NCBI RefSeq assembly: GCF_016654005.1
Contig: NZ_JAEPWN010000003.1
Span: 1-64,000, forward strand
Reading direction: 5' to 3'
Length of the DNA stretch: 64,000 bases
From: Brevundimonas nasdae
Lineage (GTDB): Bacteria; Pseudomonadota; Alphaproteobacteria; Caulobacterales; Caulobacteraceae
The position numbers and the translations under genes are program-made. The notes under the pieces are model-generated. The model was not told the origin of the DNA, made no database searches, and worked only from the letters and a program-made list of their open reading frames with translations. Each line of letters starts with the position of its first letter. Within the stretch, counting starts at the first letter, position 1. This document shows, piece by piece, positions 52,253 through 61,332 of this stretch.

Positions 52253-52576
52253 CATGGAGAATTCCTGCAGAATCCGAGGCCCCGACCTTCAGACGTCTGG
52301 ACAATTTCTCGATATTTTTCATCGGTTACGCCAGCATTCCGGGCATAGAAAAGCCCGCTGCGGGGGATACATCGCAGCGGGCTATCTTGCTCTTTAAAGA
52401 GCGGACGTTTCCTCCCCGAAACGCCTTCGAGTGCTGCGCGCTTGAGCAACGCTTGCCCTCGAGTGAGTTCATTTGGCCCAAGCCCCCCGTGGCCGTCAAC
52501 GACCAGTTCACCCTCAATCGAACTTTCTTCGACTTATCAGTGATAACCTATCTTGGGACAGATTTATTATCGAAAC
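52253..52576. other. Intergenic stretch downstream of hisS
   Basis: About 325 bases without a gene. It contains a hairpin at 52352-52383, a perfect palindrome GCTCTTTAAAGAGC at 52389-52402, and AT-richer sequence near 52500-52576. A small RNA on the minus strand, ending at the hairpin, is possible but not shown. Confidence 0.4.
52348..52383 (-). terminator. Probable minus-strand intrinsic terminator
   Basis: AGCCCGCTGCG (52352-52362) pairs with CGCAGCGGGCT (52373-52383). On the minus strand the stem is followed by TTTTC, so it is a weak to moderate terminator for transcripts that come from the hisS side. Confidence 0.6.
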
Positions 52577-54067
52577 TTATTCGATAATGGCCTTGATGGC
52601 CGCGACCAGGCCTGCGCGAGGGATTTTCATCTGGCCGGGGCGCTCGGCCTTCCAGGCGTCGTTGTCAGTGATCCCGGCGGCGGCGGCGCGACCGGCGTCC
52701 AGGTCCTTGATGGTCACCTCGCCCGCCGCGATCTCGTCTCCGCCCAGGATGACGACAGCGGGCGCGCCGCGGCGGTCGGCGTACTTCATCTGGGCCTTCA
52801 TGCCCGCGCGGCCGAGGTACAGCTCTGCGGCCACACCCGCTGCGCGCAGTTCGGCGACGGCGGTCAGGTAGTGGCCCATGTCGTCCTCGGAGAAGACGAT
52901 GACCACGACGGGGCCGCGCACCGCGTCCTCTGCGCCTCGACCCGCCGCGCGCAGGGCCGAGGCCAGACGCGAGACGCCGAAGGAGAAGCCGGTCGCCGGC
53001 ACGCTCTGGCCGGTGAAGCGGGCGACCAGATCGTCATAGCGGCCGCCGCCGCCGATGGAGCCGAAGCGGACCGGACGGCCCTTGTCGTCCACCGTGTCCA
53101 GCAGCAGTTCGGCCTCGAACACGGCGCCGGTGTAATATTCCAGACCGCGCACGATGGTCGGATCGAACTTCACGGCGTCCTGGGCGACCTGCATGGCGTT
53201 CAGCGCCCGGTCGATGGCGGCCAGTTCGTTCAGCGCCGCCTCGCCCGCCGCGCCCAGGTCGCCGGAACGGGCGACGGCGTCCAGCGTCTCGGCCCGCGTC
53301 AGGCCGGGGGTGTTGGCCGAGGCCAGGAAGGCCTCGATGGCCGCCGTCACCTTGGCGGGCAGTTGCGCGCCCTTGGTGTAGTCGCCGGAATCGTCCAGAC
53401 GACCTTCGCCCAGAAGCTGGACCACGCCGTCCCAGCCCAGACGGTCGAACTTGTCGATGGCGCGAAGGGCGGTCAGGCGCTGGCCCGCCTCGGTCACGCC
53501 GCCGGCGTCGAACAGGCCGTCGAACAGCTTGCGGTTCGAGACGCGGATCTGGGCCTGGCCCGCATCCAGCCCGGCGCCGCGCAGACCCTCGCAGGCCATG
53601 GCGATGATCTCGGCGTCCGCCTCAGGCCGGTCCGAGCCGACGGTGTCGGCGTCGCACTGCCAGAACTCGCGGAAGCGGCCAGGGCCGGGCTTTTCGTTGC
53701 GCCAGACCGGACCATAAGCGTAGCGGCGGAAGGGCTTGGGCAGGGTCTCCCAGGTCTGGGCCGCGAACCGGGCCAGGGGCGCGGTGTGGTCGTATCGCAG
53801 CGCCATCCAGTCGCCCGGTTCGTCCGAGCCCGCGTCGTCCTGCAGGGCGAAGACGCCTTCGTTGGGGCGGTCGGCGTCAGGCAGGAACTTGCCCAATGCG
53901 TCGGCGTATTCAAAGGCCGGGGTCTCCAGCGGCTCGAAGCCCCAGCGCTCATAGACCTCGGACACGCGCGCCACGATGCGGCGTTCGGCGGTCAGGTCGC
54001 GCCCGCGCTTGTCGGCGAAACCGCGCGGATTGCGGGCGAGCGGGCGGATGGGGGCTTCATCAGTCAT
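52577..54067 (-). CDS. hisS: Histidyl-tRNA synthetase
   Basis: 496 residues. Class II synthetase: motif 2 FRRYAYGPVWRNEKPGPGRFREFWQCDADTVG, the HisA signature VRGLEYYTGAVFE, and motif 3 GSIGGGGRYDDLVARF. The anticodon-binding domain ends the protein (VVVIVFSEDDMGHYLTAVAELRAAGVAAELYLG). Charges tRNA-His. Longer than the E. coli protein, as is usual in alphaproteobacteria. Confidence 0.96.
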   Translation of the reverse strand: MTDEAPIRPLARNPRGFADKRGRDLTAERRIVARVSEVYERWGFEPLETPAFEYADALGKFLPDADRPNEGVFALQDDAGSDEPGDWMALRYDHTAPLARFAAQTWETLPKPFRRYAYGPVWRNEKPGPGRFREFWQCDADTVGSDRPEADAEIIAMACEGLRGAGLDAGQAQIRVSNRKLFDGLFDAGGVTEAGQRLTALRAIDKFDRLGWDGVVQLLGEGRLDDSGDYTKGAQLPAKVTAAIEAFLASANTPGLTRAETLDAVARSGDLGAAGEAALNELAAIDRALNAMQVAQDAVKFDPTIVRGLEYYTGAVFEAELLLDTVDDKGRPVRFGSIGGGGRYDDLVARFTGQSVPATGFSFGVSRLASALRAAGRGAEDAVRGPVVVIVFSEDDMGHYLTAVAELRAAGVAAELYLGRAGMKAQMKYADRRGAPAVVILGGDEIAAGEVTIKDLDAGRAAAAGITDNDAWKAERPGQMKIPRAGLVAAIKAIIE

Positions 54068-54230
54068 GCCGCGCGATTAAGCCAAGGGCCACGCCGCCGC
54101 AACTCAAGCCGCCGATCAGCCCCTTAATTCTCCGGACCGAGGCTTTGCGCCAAAACGCAGCCTGAAGATCCGCTGCGACATCTTGCTCCGTGCGAATTCG
54201 CCCAATCGGTTCAAAACCCCCTTGAGAATC

Positions 54231-54243
54231 GTTACTGTATAAC
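54231..54243 (+). promoter_or_regulatory. Candidate Zur box
   Basis: GTTACTGTATAAC is a GTTA-N5-TAAC dyad 38 bases before the receptor start codon. Alphaproteobacterial Zur sites have a palindrome of the form GTTATA..TATAAC, and the downstream gene has a His-rich zinc-receptor loop. The match is partial, so the regulator is inferred. Confidence 0.5.
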
Positions 54244-54281
54244 ATACCCAGCACCCCTCTTTCGGAAATGGGGGTGCGACG

Positions 54282-56366
54282 ATGCGTACAAAGACCATGC
54301 TTCTCTCGGCTGCGGCGACGCTGGCCATCACGACGACGGCCCATGCCGCCCCCCTGCCTCAGTCGGCGCCCCCATCTGGTTCAGCCGTGGCCAAGGTCGA
54401 TGACGTGATCGTCACCGCCGACCCGCTGAACCGTTCCGGCGATCAGGTCGTGTCCAGCGTGGCGGTGCTGAGCGGCGACAATCTGGTCCATCGGCGCGAG
54501 GCGACGCTGGGCGACACCCTGAACGGCCTGCCGGGCGTCAGTTCGGACACCTTCGGCGGGGGCGCCAGCCGTCCGGTCATCCGGGGCCAGACCGCGCCGC
54601 GCGTGAAGGTGCTGAGCAGCGGGTCGGCCCTGCTGGACGCTTCCGAAGTGTCGCCCGACCATGCGGTCGGCGGCGAGACCCTGCTGCTTCAGGGGGTCGA
54701 GATTCTGCGCGGCCCCAGCGCGCTGCTGTACGGCGGGGGCGCCATCGGCGGGGCGGTCAATCTGATCGACCGCAAGATCCCGACCGCCATCCCGCCCCGA
54801 GGCGGAGAGGGGGCCGCCGAACTCCGGATCGGCTCGGCGGACAATGAAGAGGCGGCGGTGGCCGGCCTGACCGCAGGCGGAAACGGCTTCGCCGTCCGCA
54901 TCGAGGCGGCGCGGCGTAAGACCGACGACTACAGGGTTCCCGACTGGAGCGAAAAGCGTCTGGACGGATCGGCCAACGACAGCCGCACCGCCACCCTGGG
55001 CGCATCCTGGATCGGGTCGCGCGGCTATCTGGGCGTCGCCTACACCCAGCAGAACAGCACCTACGGCCTGCCGGGCCATAGCCATGAATACGAATCCTGC
55101 CACCCGCACGGCACGCACCTGCATTGCGGCGGACACGGCCATGACCACGACGAGGACGGTCACGACCACGATCATGACCATGAGCACGGCCATGGCCATG
55201 CCCCGACCGTCGATCTGGTCAGCCGCCGCACCGACGTGCGCGGCGAACTGCGTGATCCGTTCGCGGGGGTCGAGCGCATCCGTTTCCGCGGCGGCTATAC
55301 CGACTACGCCCATGACGAACGGGACGACGGCCAGATCACCACCACCTTCACCAATCGCGGCTATGACGCCCGCGTCGAGGTGCAGCACGCCCCCATCGGC
55401 CGCCTGCGCGGCGTGATCGGCGGACAGGTCGCCCGCAGCGACTTCGCCGCCGAGGGTCTGGAATCCTTCATCCGCCCCAGCCGCACCGAGACCAGCGCCC
55501 TGTTCGTGCTGGAGACCTTCGACGCCGGAGCCTGGACCTTTGAAGGGGCGGTGCGTCAGGAATGGCAGAAGACCGGCGCGCGCGGCGATATCGCCGTCGC
55601 TTCGCGCCCCGACCGCGACTTCCAGCCCTTCTCGGCCTCGATCGGCGCCAACTGGCGGTTCGCCCCGGACTATGTCCTGTCGCTCTCGGCCGCCCGCTCG
55701 CAGCGCGCGCCCAATATCCAGGAGCTCTATGCGCGCGGCGTCCACCTGGCGACCAACACCTATGAGCTGGGGTCGGTGGACCTGAAGACCGAAAGCGTCG
55801 TCTCGCTGGAGGCCGGGATCAAGAAGACGCAAGGCCGGACCACCTTCGGCGTCAGCGCCTATCGCTATGCCTATGACGGCTATATCTACGCCGACACTCT
55901 GGACCGGTTCGAAGACTTCCGCCTGATCCGCTACACCCAGCATGACGCCACCTTCACCGGGGTCGAGGCCGAGGCCACCCATCGCTTCCGGCCCAATCTG
56001 TCGGCGACGGTGTTCGGCGACTATGTCCGCGCCGAGCTGGACGACGGCGGCGACCTGCCTCGCATTCCCGCCGGTCGTCTGGGCGCCCGCACCGATCTGA
56101 TCCAGGGACCGTGGTCCGGTTCGGTCGAATATGTGCGGGTGTTCGAACAGGATCGCGTCGCCAGCTATGAGACGACGACGCCGGGCTACAACATGATCAA
56201 CGCCACCGCGGCCTACGACTTCGACCTGGGACCGACTGAGGCGCAGATCTATGTGCGCGGGACCAATCTGCTGAATGAACTGGCGTTCAACCACGCCTCC
56301 TTCATCAGCGATCTGGTGCCGCTGCGGGGCCGCAACCTCGTGCTGGGCCTACGCGCCCGGTTCTGA
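54282..56366 (+). CDS. ZnuD-like TonB-dependent receptor with a histidine-rich loop
   Basis: 694 residues. Signal peptide about 1-22. TonB-box-like VDDVIVTADP, plug with GLPGVSSDTFGGGASRPVIRGQ, and GPSALLYGGGAIGGAVNLID, then a 22-strand barrel ending in the aromatic LVLGLRARF. A His-rich surface loop of about 40 residues (roughly 265-308) contains HSHEYESCHPHGTHLHC and HDHDHDHEHGHGH, the hallmark of outer-membrane zinc receptors such as ZnuD. Likely imports zinc in a TonB-dependent way. A Zur-like dyad sits upstream. No ABC transporter for zinc lies adjacent. Confidence 0.9.
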   Translation: MRTKTMLLSAAATLAITTTAHAAPLPQSAPPSGSAVAKVDDVIVTADPLNRSGDQVVSSVAVLSGDNLVHRREATLGDTLNGLPGVSSDTFGGGASRPVIRGQTAPRVKVLSSGSALLDASEVSPDHAVGGETLLLQGVEILRGPSALLYGGGAIGGAVNLIDRKIPTAIPPRGGEGAAELRIGSADNEEAAVAGLTAGGNGFAVRIEAARRKTDDYRVPDWSEKRLDGSANDSRTATLGASWIGSRGYLGVAYTQQNSTYGLPGHSHEYESCHPHGTHLHCGGHGHDHDEDGHDHDHDHEHGHGHAPTVDLVSRRTDVRGELRDPFAGVERIRFRGGYTDYAHDERDDGQITTTFTNRGYDARVEVQHAPIGRLRGVIGGQVARSDFAAEGLESFIRPSRTETSALFVLETFDAGAWTFEGAVRQEWQKTGARGDIAVASRPDRDFQPFSASIGANWRFAPDYVLSLSAARSQRAPNIQELYARGVHLATNTYELGSVDLKTESVVSLEAGIKKTQGRTTFGVSAYRYAYDGYIYADTLDRFEDFRLIRYTQHDATFTGVEAEATHRFRPNLSATVFGDYVRAELDDGGDLPRIPAGRLGARTDLIQGPWSGSVEYVRVFEQDRVASYETTTPGYNMINATAAYDFDLGPTEAQIYVRGTNLLNELAFNHASFISDLVPLRGRNLVLGLRARF

Positions 56367-56517
56367 TCCCGACACCCTGAACGCAACGTCCGAACGGGCG
56401 GAGACGGGCGATCCGTCTCCGCCGTTTGCGCATCAGAAACCGGCGTGCTGCGACATATTGCCAAGCCGAATGAGAACGTTCACAAGATCGTTCTTCATTG
56501 GGGATGATCCGCGTTCC

Positions 56518-57657
56518 ATGACCGCACCTGCCGCGCCCGCCGCAAAGACCCATTACGCCGTTCTGGACGGTCTGCGCGGGGTCGCCGCCCTGATCGTGGT
56601 GGCGTTCCACGTGCTCGAGGCGCACGCTGGCGGCGATGCGCACCGGCAGATCATCAACCACGGCTACCTGGCGGTGGACTTCTTCTTCCTGCTGTCGGGT
56701 TTCGTCATCGCCTATGCCTATGACGACCGCTGGGGCCAGATGTCGGTGGCGAACTTCCTGAAGCGGCGCCTGATCCGGCTTCAGCCCATGCTGATCCTGG
56801 GCAGCCTGTTGGGCGCGGCCCTGTTCGTGTTCCAGGACTATTCGATCTTTCCCAAGTTCCAGTCGGCCACCGCCTGGCAGGTGATCGCGGTGCTGATCCT
56901 CAGCGCCCTGATGATCCCCCAACCCAAGTCGATGGACGTGCGCGGCTGGGGCGAGATCTATTCGCTGAACGGCCCCGCCTGGTCGCTGTTCTATGAATAT
57001 GTCGCCAACCTGCTGTACGCCCTGGGCCTTAGGAAACTGTCGAACCGGGCGCTGGGCGTGGTCGTGGCGCTGACGGGTCTGGCCCTGATCCATCTGGCGG
57101 TGTTCGGCGGACGGGGCGACCTGATCGGCGGCTGGGCGCTGGATGCCGAGGGCGTGCGCATCGGCCTGACGCGCGTGCTGTTCCCCTTCTGCGCCGGGGT
57201 TCTGCTGTTCCGGGTGGGACGGCGCATCCGCATCAATCACGCCTTTGCGGTCGCCAGCCTGCTGCTGATCGTCGGCCTGTCCCTGCCGCGTTTCGGCGGG
57301 GCGGAGCATCTGTGGGTCAACGGCCTGTACGAGGCCCTGTGCGTGATCCTGTTGTTCCCGCTGATCGTGGCCATCGGGGCGGGCGACAAGCAGGTCGATG
57401 GCGTGTCGGTCCGCGTCGCGCGTTTCTTCGGCGACCTGTCCTATCCGATCTACATCACCCACTATCCGCTGATCTATATCTACACCGGCTGGGTCGTGGA
57501 CGCGAAGCCGCCGCTGGCGCTGGGCGCGCTGGTCGGCGTGGGGGTCTTCGTCGGATCGGTGCTGATCGCCTGGACCAGCCTGAAGCTGTTCGACGCGCCG
57601 GTGCGGCGCTGGCTGGCCCAGCGTTTCCTGGGCCGCCCCGCCCCGGCCAAGACCTGA
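56518..57657 (+). CDS. Acyltransferase 3 family membrane protein
   Basis: 379 residues from the ATG at 56518; an ATG at 56470 is an alternative. Ten or so hydrophobic helices. The opening YAVLDGLRGVAALIVVAFHVLEAH contains the catalytic His of the family, followed by GYLAVDFFFLLSGFVIAYAYDDRW and KRRLIRLQPMLILGS. Family members O-acetylate polysaccharides, antibiotics or lipids at the inner membrane. The substrate is not identifiable. No polysaccharide genes are close. Confidence 0.88.
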   Translation: MTAPAAPAAKTHYAVLDGLRGVAALIVVAFHVLEAHAGGDAHRQIINHGYLAVDFFFLLSGFVIAYAYDDRWGQMSVANFLKRRLIRLQPMLILGSLLGAALFVFQDYSIFPKFQSATAWQVIAVLILSALMIPQPKSMDVRGWGEIYSLNGPAWSLFYEYVANLLYALGLRKLSNRALGVVVALTGLALIHLAVFGGRGDLIGGWALDAEGVRIGLTRVLFPFCAGVLLFRVGRRIRINHAFAVASLLLIVGLSLPRFGGAEHLWVNGLYEALCVILLFPLIVAIGAGDKQVDGVSVRVARFFGDLSYPIYITHYPLIYIYTGWVVDAKPPLALGALVGVGVFVGSVLIAWTSLKLFDAPVRRWLAQRFLGRPAPAKT

Positions 57658-57664
57658 AGGCCGG

Positions 57665-58228
57665 TCAGGCCTCCAGCGTCTCCACCGTCAGATTGCCGTT
57701 GGTATAGACGCAGATCTCGGCGGCGATTTTCATGGCCTTGCGGGCGATGGCCTCGGCGTCCAGTTCGGTGTCATCGCTCAGGGCGCGGGCGGCGGCCAGG
57801 GCGTAGTTGCCGCCGGACCCCACGGCGGCGACGCCGTATTCTGGCTCAAGCACGTCGCCGACGCCGGTGACGGTGAAGATCGACGACTTGTCCGCCACCA
57901 GCAGCATGGCCTCCAGACGACGCAGATAGCGATCGGTGCGCCAGTCCTTGGCCAGATCGACGCAGGCCCGCGCCAGTTGATCCGGATACTGCTCCAGCTT
58001 GGCCTCCAGCCGCTCGATCAGGGTCAGGGCGTCAGCCGTGGCCCCAGCGAAGCCCGCCAGAACCTTGCCGCCCGCCAGGGTCCGCACCTTGCGCGCCGAA
58101 CCCTTGACGATGGTCGGCCCCATCGAGACCTGGCCGTCGCCGGCGATGACGGTGCGGCCGTTCTTGCGCACCGCCAGGATGGTGGTGCCGTGCCAGTCGG
58201 GGAAGTTGGAAGCGTGCGATTGGGTCAT
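57665..58228 (-). CDS. hslV: ATP-dependent protease proteolytic subunit HslV
   Basis: 187 residues from the ATG at 58228. N-terminal nucleophile peptidase: after removal of the first residues the catalytic Thr15 ([10 protein letters not shown]) becomes the N-terminus. [28 protein letters not shown] and [18 protein letters not shown] are conserved, and [12 protein letters not shown] is near the end. It forms two hexamers that combine with HslU. hslU is not in the window, but could be outside. Confidence 0.95.
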   Translation of the reverse strand: MTQSHASNFPDWHGTTILAVRKNGRTVIAGDGQVSMGPTIVKGSARKVRTLAGGKVLAGFAGATADALTLIERLEAKLEQYPDQLARACVDLAKDWRTDRYLRRLEAMLLVADKSSIFTVTGVGDVLEPEYGVAAVGSGGNYALAAARALSDDTELDAEAIARKAMKIAAEICVYTNGNLTVETLEA

Positions 58229-58396
58229 GTCCGCCAGATGGCCCGCCCAAGCCCGCGCATCAAGTCCGGCGCTGAACGTCGCGGCCCCTGAGCCCCAGAC
58301 CCGCCGCAAACTCGCATAACACCATCTCACTTTCACCCCATTTTTGGAGAAAAAGAGCAAACATCATCGCTGATAACGATCACAGAGGGCGTTAAA

Positions 58397-58798
58397 CTGC
58401 TGTTCCGCGTTGTTTTTGTAAGCGAACTTGTCGCTGGCGCCGGACAGTCTATGCGCTCGGTGGCCGAAATTCTGGGCGTGTGTCAGCGCAACAACCAGCG
58501 CGACGAGATCACCAGCGCCCTGATCTTTCATGACGGCGAGGCCGCCCAGATGATCGAGGGCAAGCGCGTGGACGTGGACCGGCTTCTGGCCCGCGTGGCC
58601 CGCGATCCCCGACACAGGAACCTGCGGGTTCTGCAGGATCGCCCCGTGCTGAAACGCCAGACCGCCAACCCCGTCCGCCTCAGCGCCCTCAGCCCAGATC
58701 AGGCCCAGACCCTGCTGCAGGGACGCCGCCTTAGCCACCTGTCGGCTGACGGCCTGCAACGCCTGCTGATGTGCGACCATCTGACCCTGGCGGCCTGA
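58397..58798 (+). CDS. BLUF-domain protein, first of a tandem pair, with a probable CTG start
   Basis: About 133 residues from the CTG at 58397. The first ATG, at 58451, would delete the first beta-strand of the fold. GAGGG lies 7 bases before the CTG. BLUF proteins bind FAD and sense blue light. Present: Asn33 (NNQRDEITSAL) and Gln51 (AAQMIEG), which contact the flavin, and ARVARDPRHRNLRVL of the C-terminal part. The expected photocycle Tyr, near residue 7 in the family pattern [LV]xYxS, is Phe7 here (VVFVS). The C-terminal helices after residue 85 are variable. The second copy follows 120 bases downstream. Confidence 0.75.
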   Translation: MLFRVVFVSELVAGAGQSMRSVAEILGVCQRNNQRDEITSALIFHDGEAAQMIEGKRVDVDRLLARVARDPRHRNLRVLQDRPVLKRQTANPVRLSALSPDQAQTLLQGRRLSHLSADGLQRLLMCDHLTLAA

Positions 58799-58918
58799 GT
58801 CCAACGGCCTGAGCCCAATGGTCTGAGCGCGTCCTGTCACCGCCCGGTCGTATTCCGTTAATGATACATCTCTAGGGCAGGATCGTCCGCCAGTTGGCGC
58901 TCAAGCGTACGAGTACCC

Positions 58919-59329
58919 ATGAGTCTGTTTCGCCTTGTTTTCGCCAGCGACGCCGTCGGCGCCGCGGCTGAAGGGCTTTTGCCGCTGATCGACATCATCG
59001 GCGTGTCGAACGCGAACAACCGACGCGACCACGTCACCAGCGCCCTGCTGCGTCGCCACGGTCGGTTCTTCCAGGTCATGGAGGGCGCGCGGGTCGATCT
59101 GGACCGCACGCTGAACCGCATCCGCGCCGACCGCCGTCACACCGATATCCGCATCCTGGCCGATCGCCCCGTCGATGCGCGCCTGTTTCCCGACAGCCCC
59201 ATGTCGCGGATCGACGCCACGCCTGCGCTGGATCGCCTGATCTGCGCCGGACTGACGGCGCAGAAGACCGGACTGATGCTTGAGCAGCTGATGGCCGAGG
59301 CGCATCGGACCGCAAGCCCGATCGCCTGA
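58919..59329 (+). CDS. BLUF-domain protein, second of a tandem pair
   Basis: 136 residues from the ATG at 58919. The BLUF fold covers residues 1-95: MSLFRLVFASDAVG, Asn34 in NNRRDHVTSAL, Gln52 in FFQVMEG, and IRADRRHTDIRIL. The Tyr that supports the flavin photocycle in AppA and YcgF is Phe8 here (LVFAS), as in the first copy. The remaining 40 residues are helical and resemble the tail of short BLUF proteins. Its sequence is clearly related to the first copy, so the pair arose by duplication. Whether it binds flavin or responds to light is unknown. Confidence 0.85.
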   Translation: MSLFRLVFASDAVGAAAEGLLPLIDIIGVSNANNRRDHVTSALLRRHGRFFQVMEGARVDLDRTLNRIRADRRHTDIRILADRPVDARLFPDSPMSRIDATPALDRLICAGLTAQKTGLMLEQLMAEAHRTASPIA

Positions 59330-59377
59330 CCCTGCCCGCCAAGTCGGGGCCTCGCTTCCCAGGCCGGGCGTCGCTAG

Positions 59378-60124
59378 ATGAAGGGCATGGTTTTCTCTGA
59401 AGACGAAGTCGAACGCTACGCCCGCCATCTGGTCCTGTCCGAGATCGGGGGGCCGGGGCAGCAGGCGCTGAAGAAGGCGCGGGTGCTGATCGTCGGCGCG
59501 GGCGGGGTCGGCGCGCCTGCGGCCCTGTATCTGGCGGCGGCGGGGGTCGGAACCCTGGGCCTGATCGACGACGACACGGTCGGCCTGTCGAACCTGCAGC
59601 GGCAGATCATCTTTTCGACCGGCGAAACGGGCCGGCCCAAGGTCGAGGCCGGGGCGGCGCGCCTGACGGCCCTGAACCCCCATGTCGCCATCGAAACCTT
59701 CGCTGAGCGCCTGACCGCCGACAACGCCGCCGCGCGGATCGGCGCCTTCGACATCGTGCTGGACGGGACCGACGACTTCGAGACGCGCCATCTGGTCAAT
59801 GCGGCCTGCGTGGCGGCGGGCAAGCCCCTGGTCTCCGGCGCGCTTGGCCGCTGGAGCGGACAGGTCGCGGTCTTCATCGGTCGGCCCTGCTACCAGTGCC
59901 TTGTGCCGGATGTTCCGCCGGACGCCGAGACCTGTTCGCGCGTCGGCGTGGTCGGGGCGCTGGCGGGGGTGATCGGGTCGATGGCGGCGCTGGAGACGAT
60001 CAAGCTGATCACCGGCGCGGGCCAGCCCCTGACCGGGCGGCTGATGCTGTATGACGGCCTCAGCGCCGCCGCGCGCACGGTGAAGATCGCCGCCGAGCCC
60101 GCCTGTCCCGTCTGCGGCGCCTAG
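59378..60124 (+). CDS. moeB: Adenylyltransferase MoeB/ThiF family
   Basis: 248 residues. E1-like fold: YARHLVLSEIGGPGQQALKKARVLIVGAGGVGAPAALYLAAAG (nucleotide-binding glycine motif), GLIDDDTVGLSNLQRQIIF (acidic and Arg residues), DGTDDFETRHLVN, and the zinc CxxC pairs CYQC and CPVC near the C-terminus. It adenylates the C-terminal Gly of a ubiquitin-like sulfur carrier (MoaD or ThiS). It overlaps in spacing with the following gene, 2 bases apart, so they are co-transcribed. Confidence 0.9.
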   Translation: MKGMVFSEDEVERYARHLVLSEIGGPGQQALKKARVLIVGAGGVGAPAALYLAAAGVGTLGLIDDDTVGLSNLQRQIIFSTGETGRPKVEAGAARLTALNPHVAIETFAERLTADNAAARIGAFDIVLDGTDDFETRHLVNAACVAAGKPLVSGALGRWSGQVAVFIGRPCYQCLVPDVPPDAETCSRVGVVGALAGVIGSMAALETIKLITGAGQPLTGRLMLYDGLSAAARTVKIAAEPACPVCGA

Positions 60125-60126
60125 GC

Positions 60127-61332
60127 ATGGCCCGCCGTCCCGTCGCCGCCAAACGCCTGAACGCCGCCAATCTGGCCGGACTGGGCGCAGAGCGGATCGC
60201 CGAACTGCTGATGGAGGCGTCGGACAGCGACCCCATACTGAAACGCCGGCTGCGGCTGGTCATGGCCGCCGAGGCCGGACCCGAGGTGCTGGGGCTGGAG
60301 CTGGACAAGCGGCTGACGACCATCGCGACCAGCCGGGCGCGGGTGTCGTGGCGCAAACGCCCCGACCTGCTGCGCGATCTCGACATCCTGCGGCGCGGGA
60401 TCTTGGATGATCTGGCGCCCGCCGCCCCGTCAGCAGGTCTGGAGCGGATGATCGGCTGGCTTGATCTGTTTCGCGGTCTGGCCGCGCGGGTCAAGGACCA
60501 GAAGGGCGAGGTCGCCGCCGCCTTCGAGGACGCCGCTCCCGACCTGTGGCGGATCGCGGCCAAGGCCGTGCGGACGGACGACAGTACGCTGGAGCATCTG
60601 GCCCAGGCCGTCGCCCGCCAGCCGCTGGAATACGCCCGCTGGATCGCATTGGCGGACGACGCCCTGACGCCGGATCTGGCCCGCGGCCTGATCGACCATC
60701 TGGACGCCAAGACCGACGCGCGCGGGATGCGGACGGTCATGCGGCGGCTGGCCGACCGCGCGGGCGACCTGGACCTGTGGCTGTCTCTGGTCAGCCGGGA
60801 TGAACGAGGCGCGCCTGATTTCGCCGCCGCCGTCGCCCAGCGGCTGGTCGCGGCGGGCCGGATCGTCGAGGCGCGCGAGGCGCTGGAGGCGGCGCTGACG
60901 CCTGCGGCTTCGAACCGACTATGGACGTTCGGACGCTCGCCCAACGCAGGCCCGCCGCGCCTGACCCCGGCGTGGGAGGCCGCCTCAATCGCCGTTCTGG
61001 ACGCCGAAGGGCGTAAGGACGAGGCCCAGACCCTGCGTTGGGAGCTGTTCCAGCACGAGCTGTCGGCGCCGGTCCTCAAGGACTATCTGGCGCGCCTGCC
61101 GGACTTCGACGACGTGGAGGCGCTGGACCGCGCCCTGGCGCTTGCCGCCGCCCACGCCGATTTCGAAAAAGGGCTGGGCTTCCTGATGGACTGGCCCGCC
61201 CATCGCGAGGCGGCGGCCATGGTCGAGCACAGGCGGCGCGAGATCCACAAGTCCCTGCCGCAAAGAGCCGACTGGGCCGCGCGGCTGGCGCAGCGTTTCC
61301 CGACGTCGGCTGAACTGCTGAGCGCCGGTTAG
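60127..61332 (+). CDS. DUF6880 family protein
   Basis: 401 residues. Mostly helical, with the pattern KRLNAANLAGLGAERIAELLMEASDSDPILKRRLRLVMA at the start and DWAARLAQRFPTSAELL at the end, characteristic of a DUF6880 family. Central segments (LWRIAAKAVRTDDSTLEHLAQAVARQP, AREALEAALTP) recur with TPR-like spacing. No signal peptide. Function unknown. The start is 2 bases after moeB. Its 3' end overlaps the convergent dehydrogenase gene by 4 bases. Confidence 0.82.
   Translation: MARRPVAAKRLNAANLAGLGAERIAELLMEASDSDPILKRRLRLVMAAEAGPEVLGLELDKRLTTIATSRARVSWRKRPDLLRDLDILRRGILDDLAPAAPSAGLERMIGWLDLFRGLAARVKDQKGEVAAAFEDAAPDLWRIAAKAVRTDDSTLEHLAQAVARQPLEYARWIALADDALTPDLARGLIDHLDAKTDARGMRTVMRRLADRAGDLDLWLSLVSRDERGAPDFAAAVAQRLVAAGRIVEAREALEAALTPAASNRLWTFGRSPNAGPPRLTPAWEAASIAVLDAEGRKDEAQTLRWELFQHELSAPVLKDYLARLPDFDDVEALDRALALAAAHADFEKGLGFLMDWPAHREAAAMVEHRRREIHKSLPQRADWAARLAQRFPTSAELLSAG

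Noticed and set aside
54381..56294. 637-codon minus-strand frame over the ZnuD-like receptor
   Set aside because: Shadow of the receptor; no known domain.
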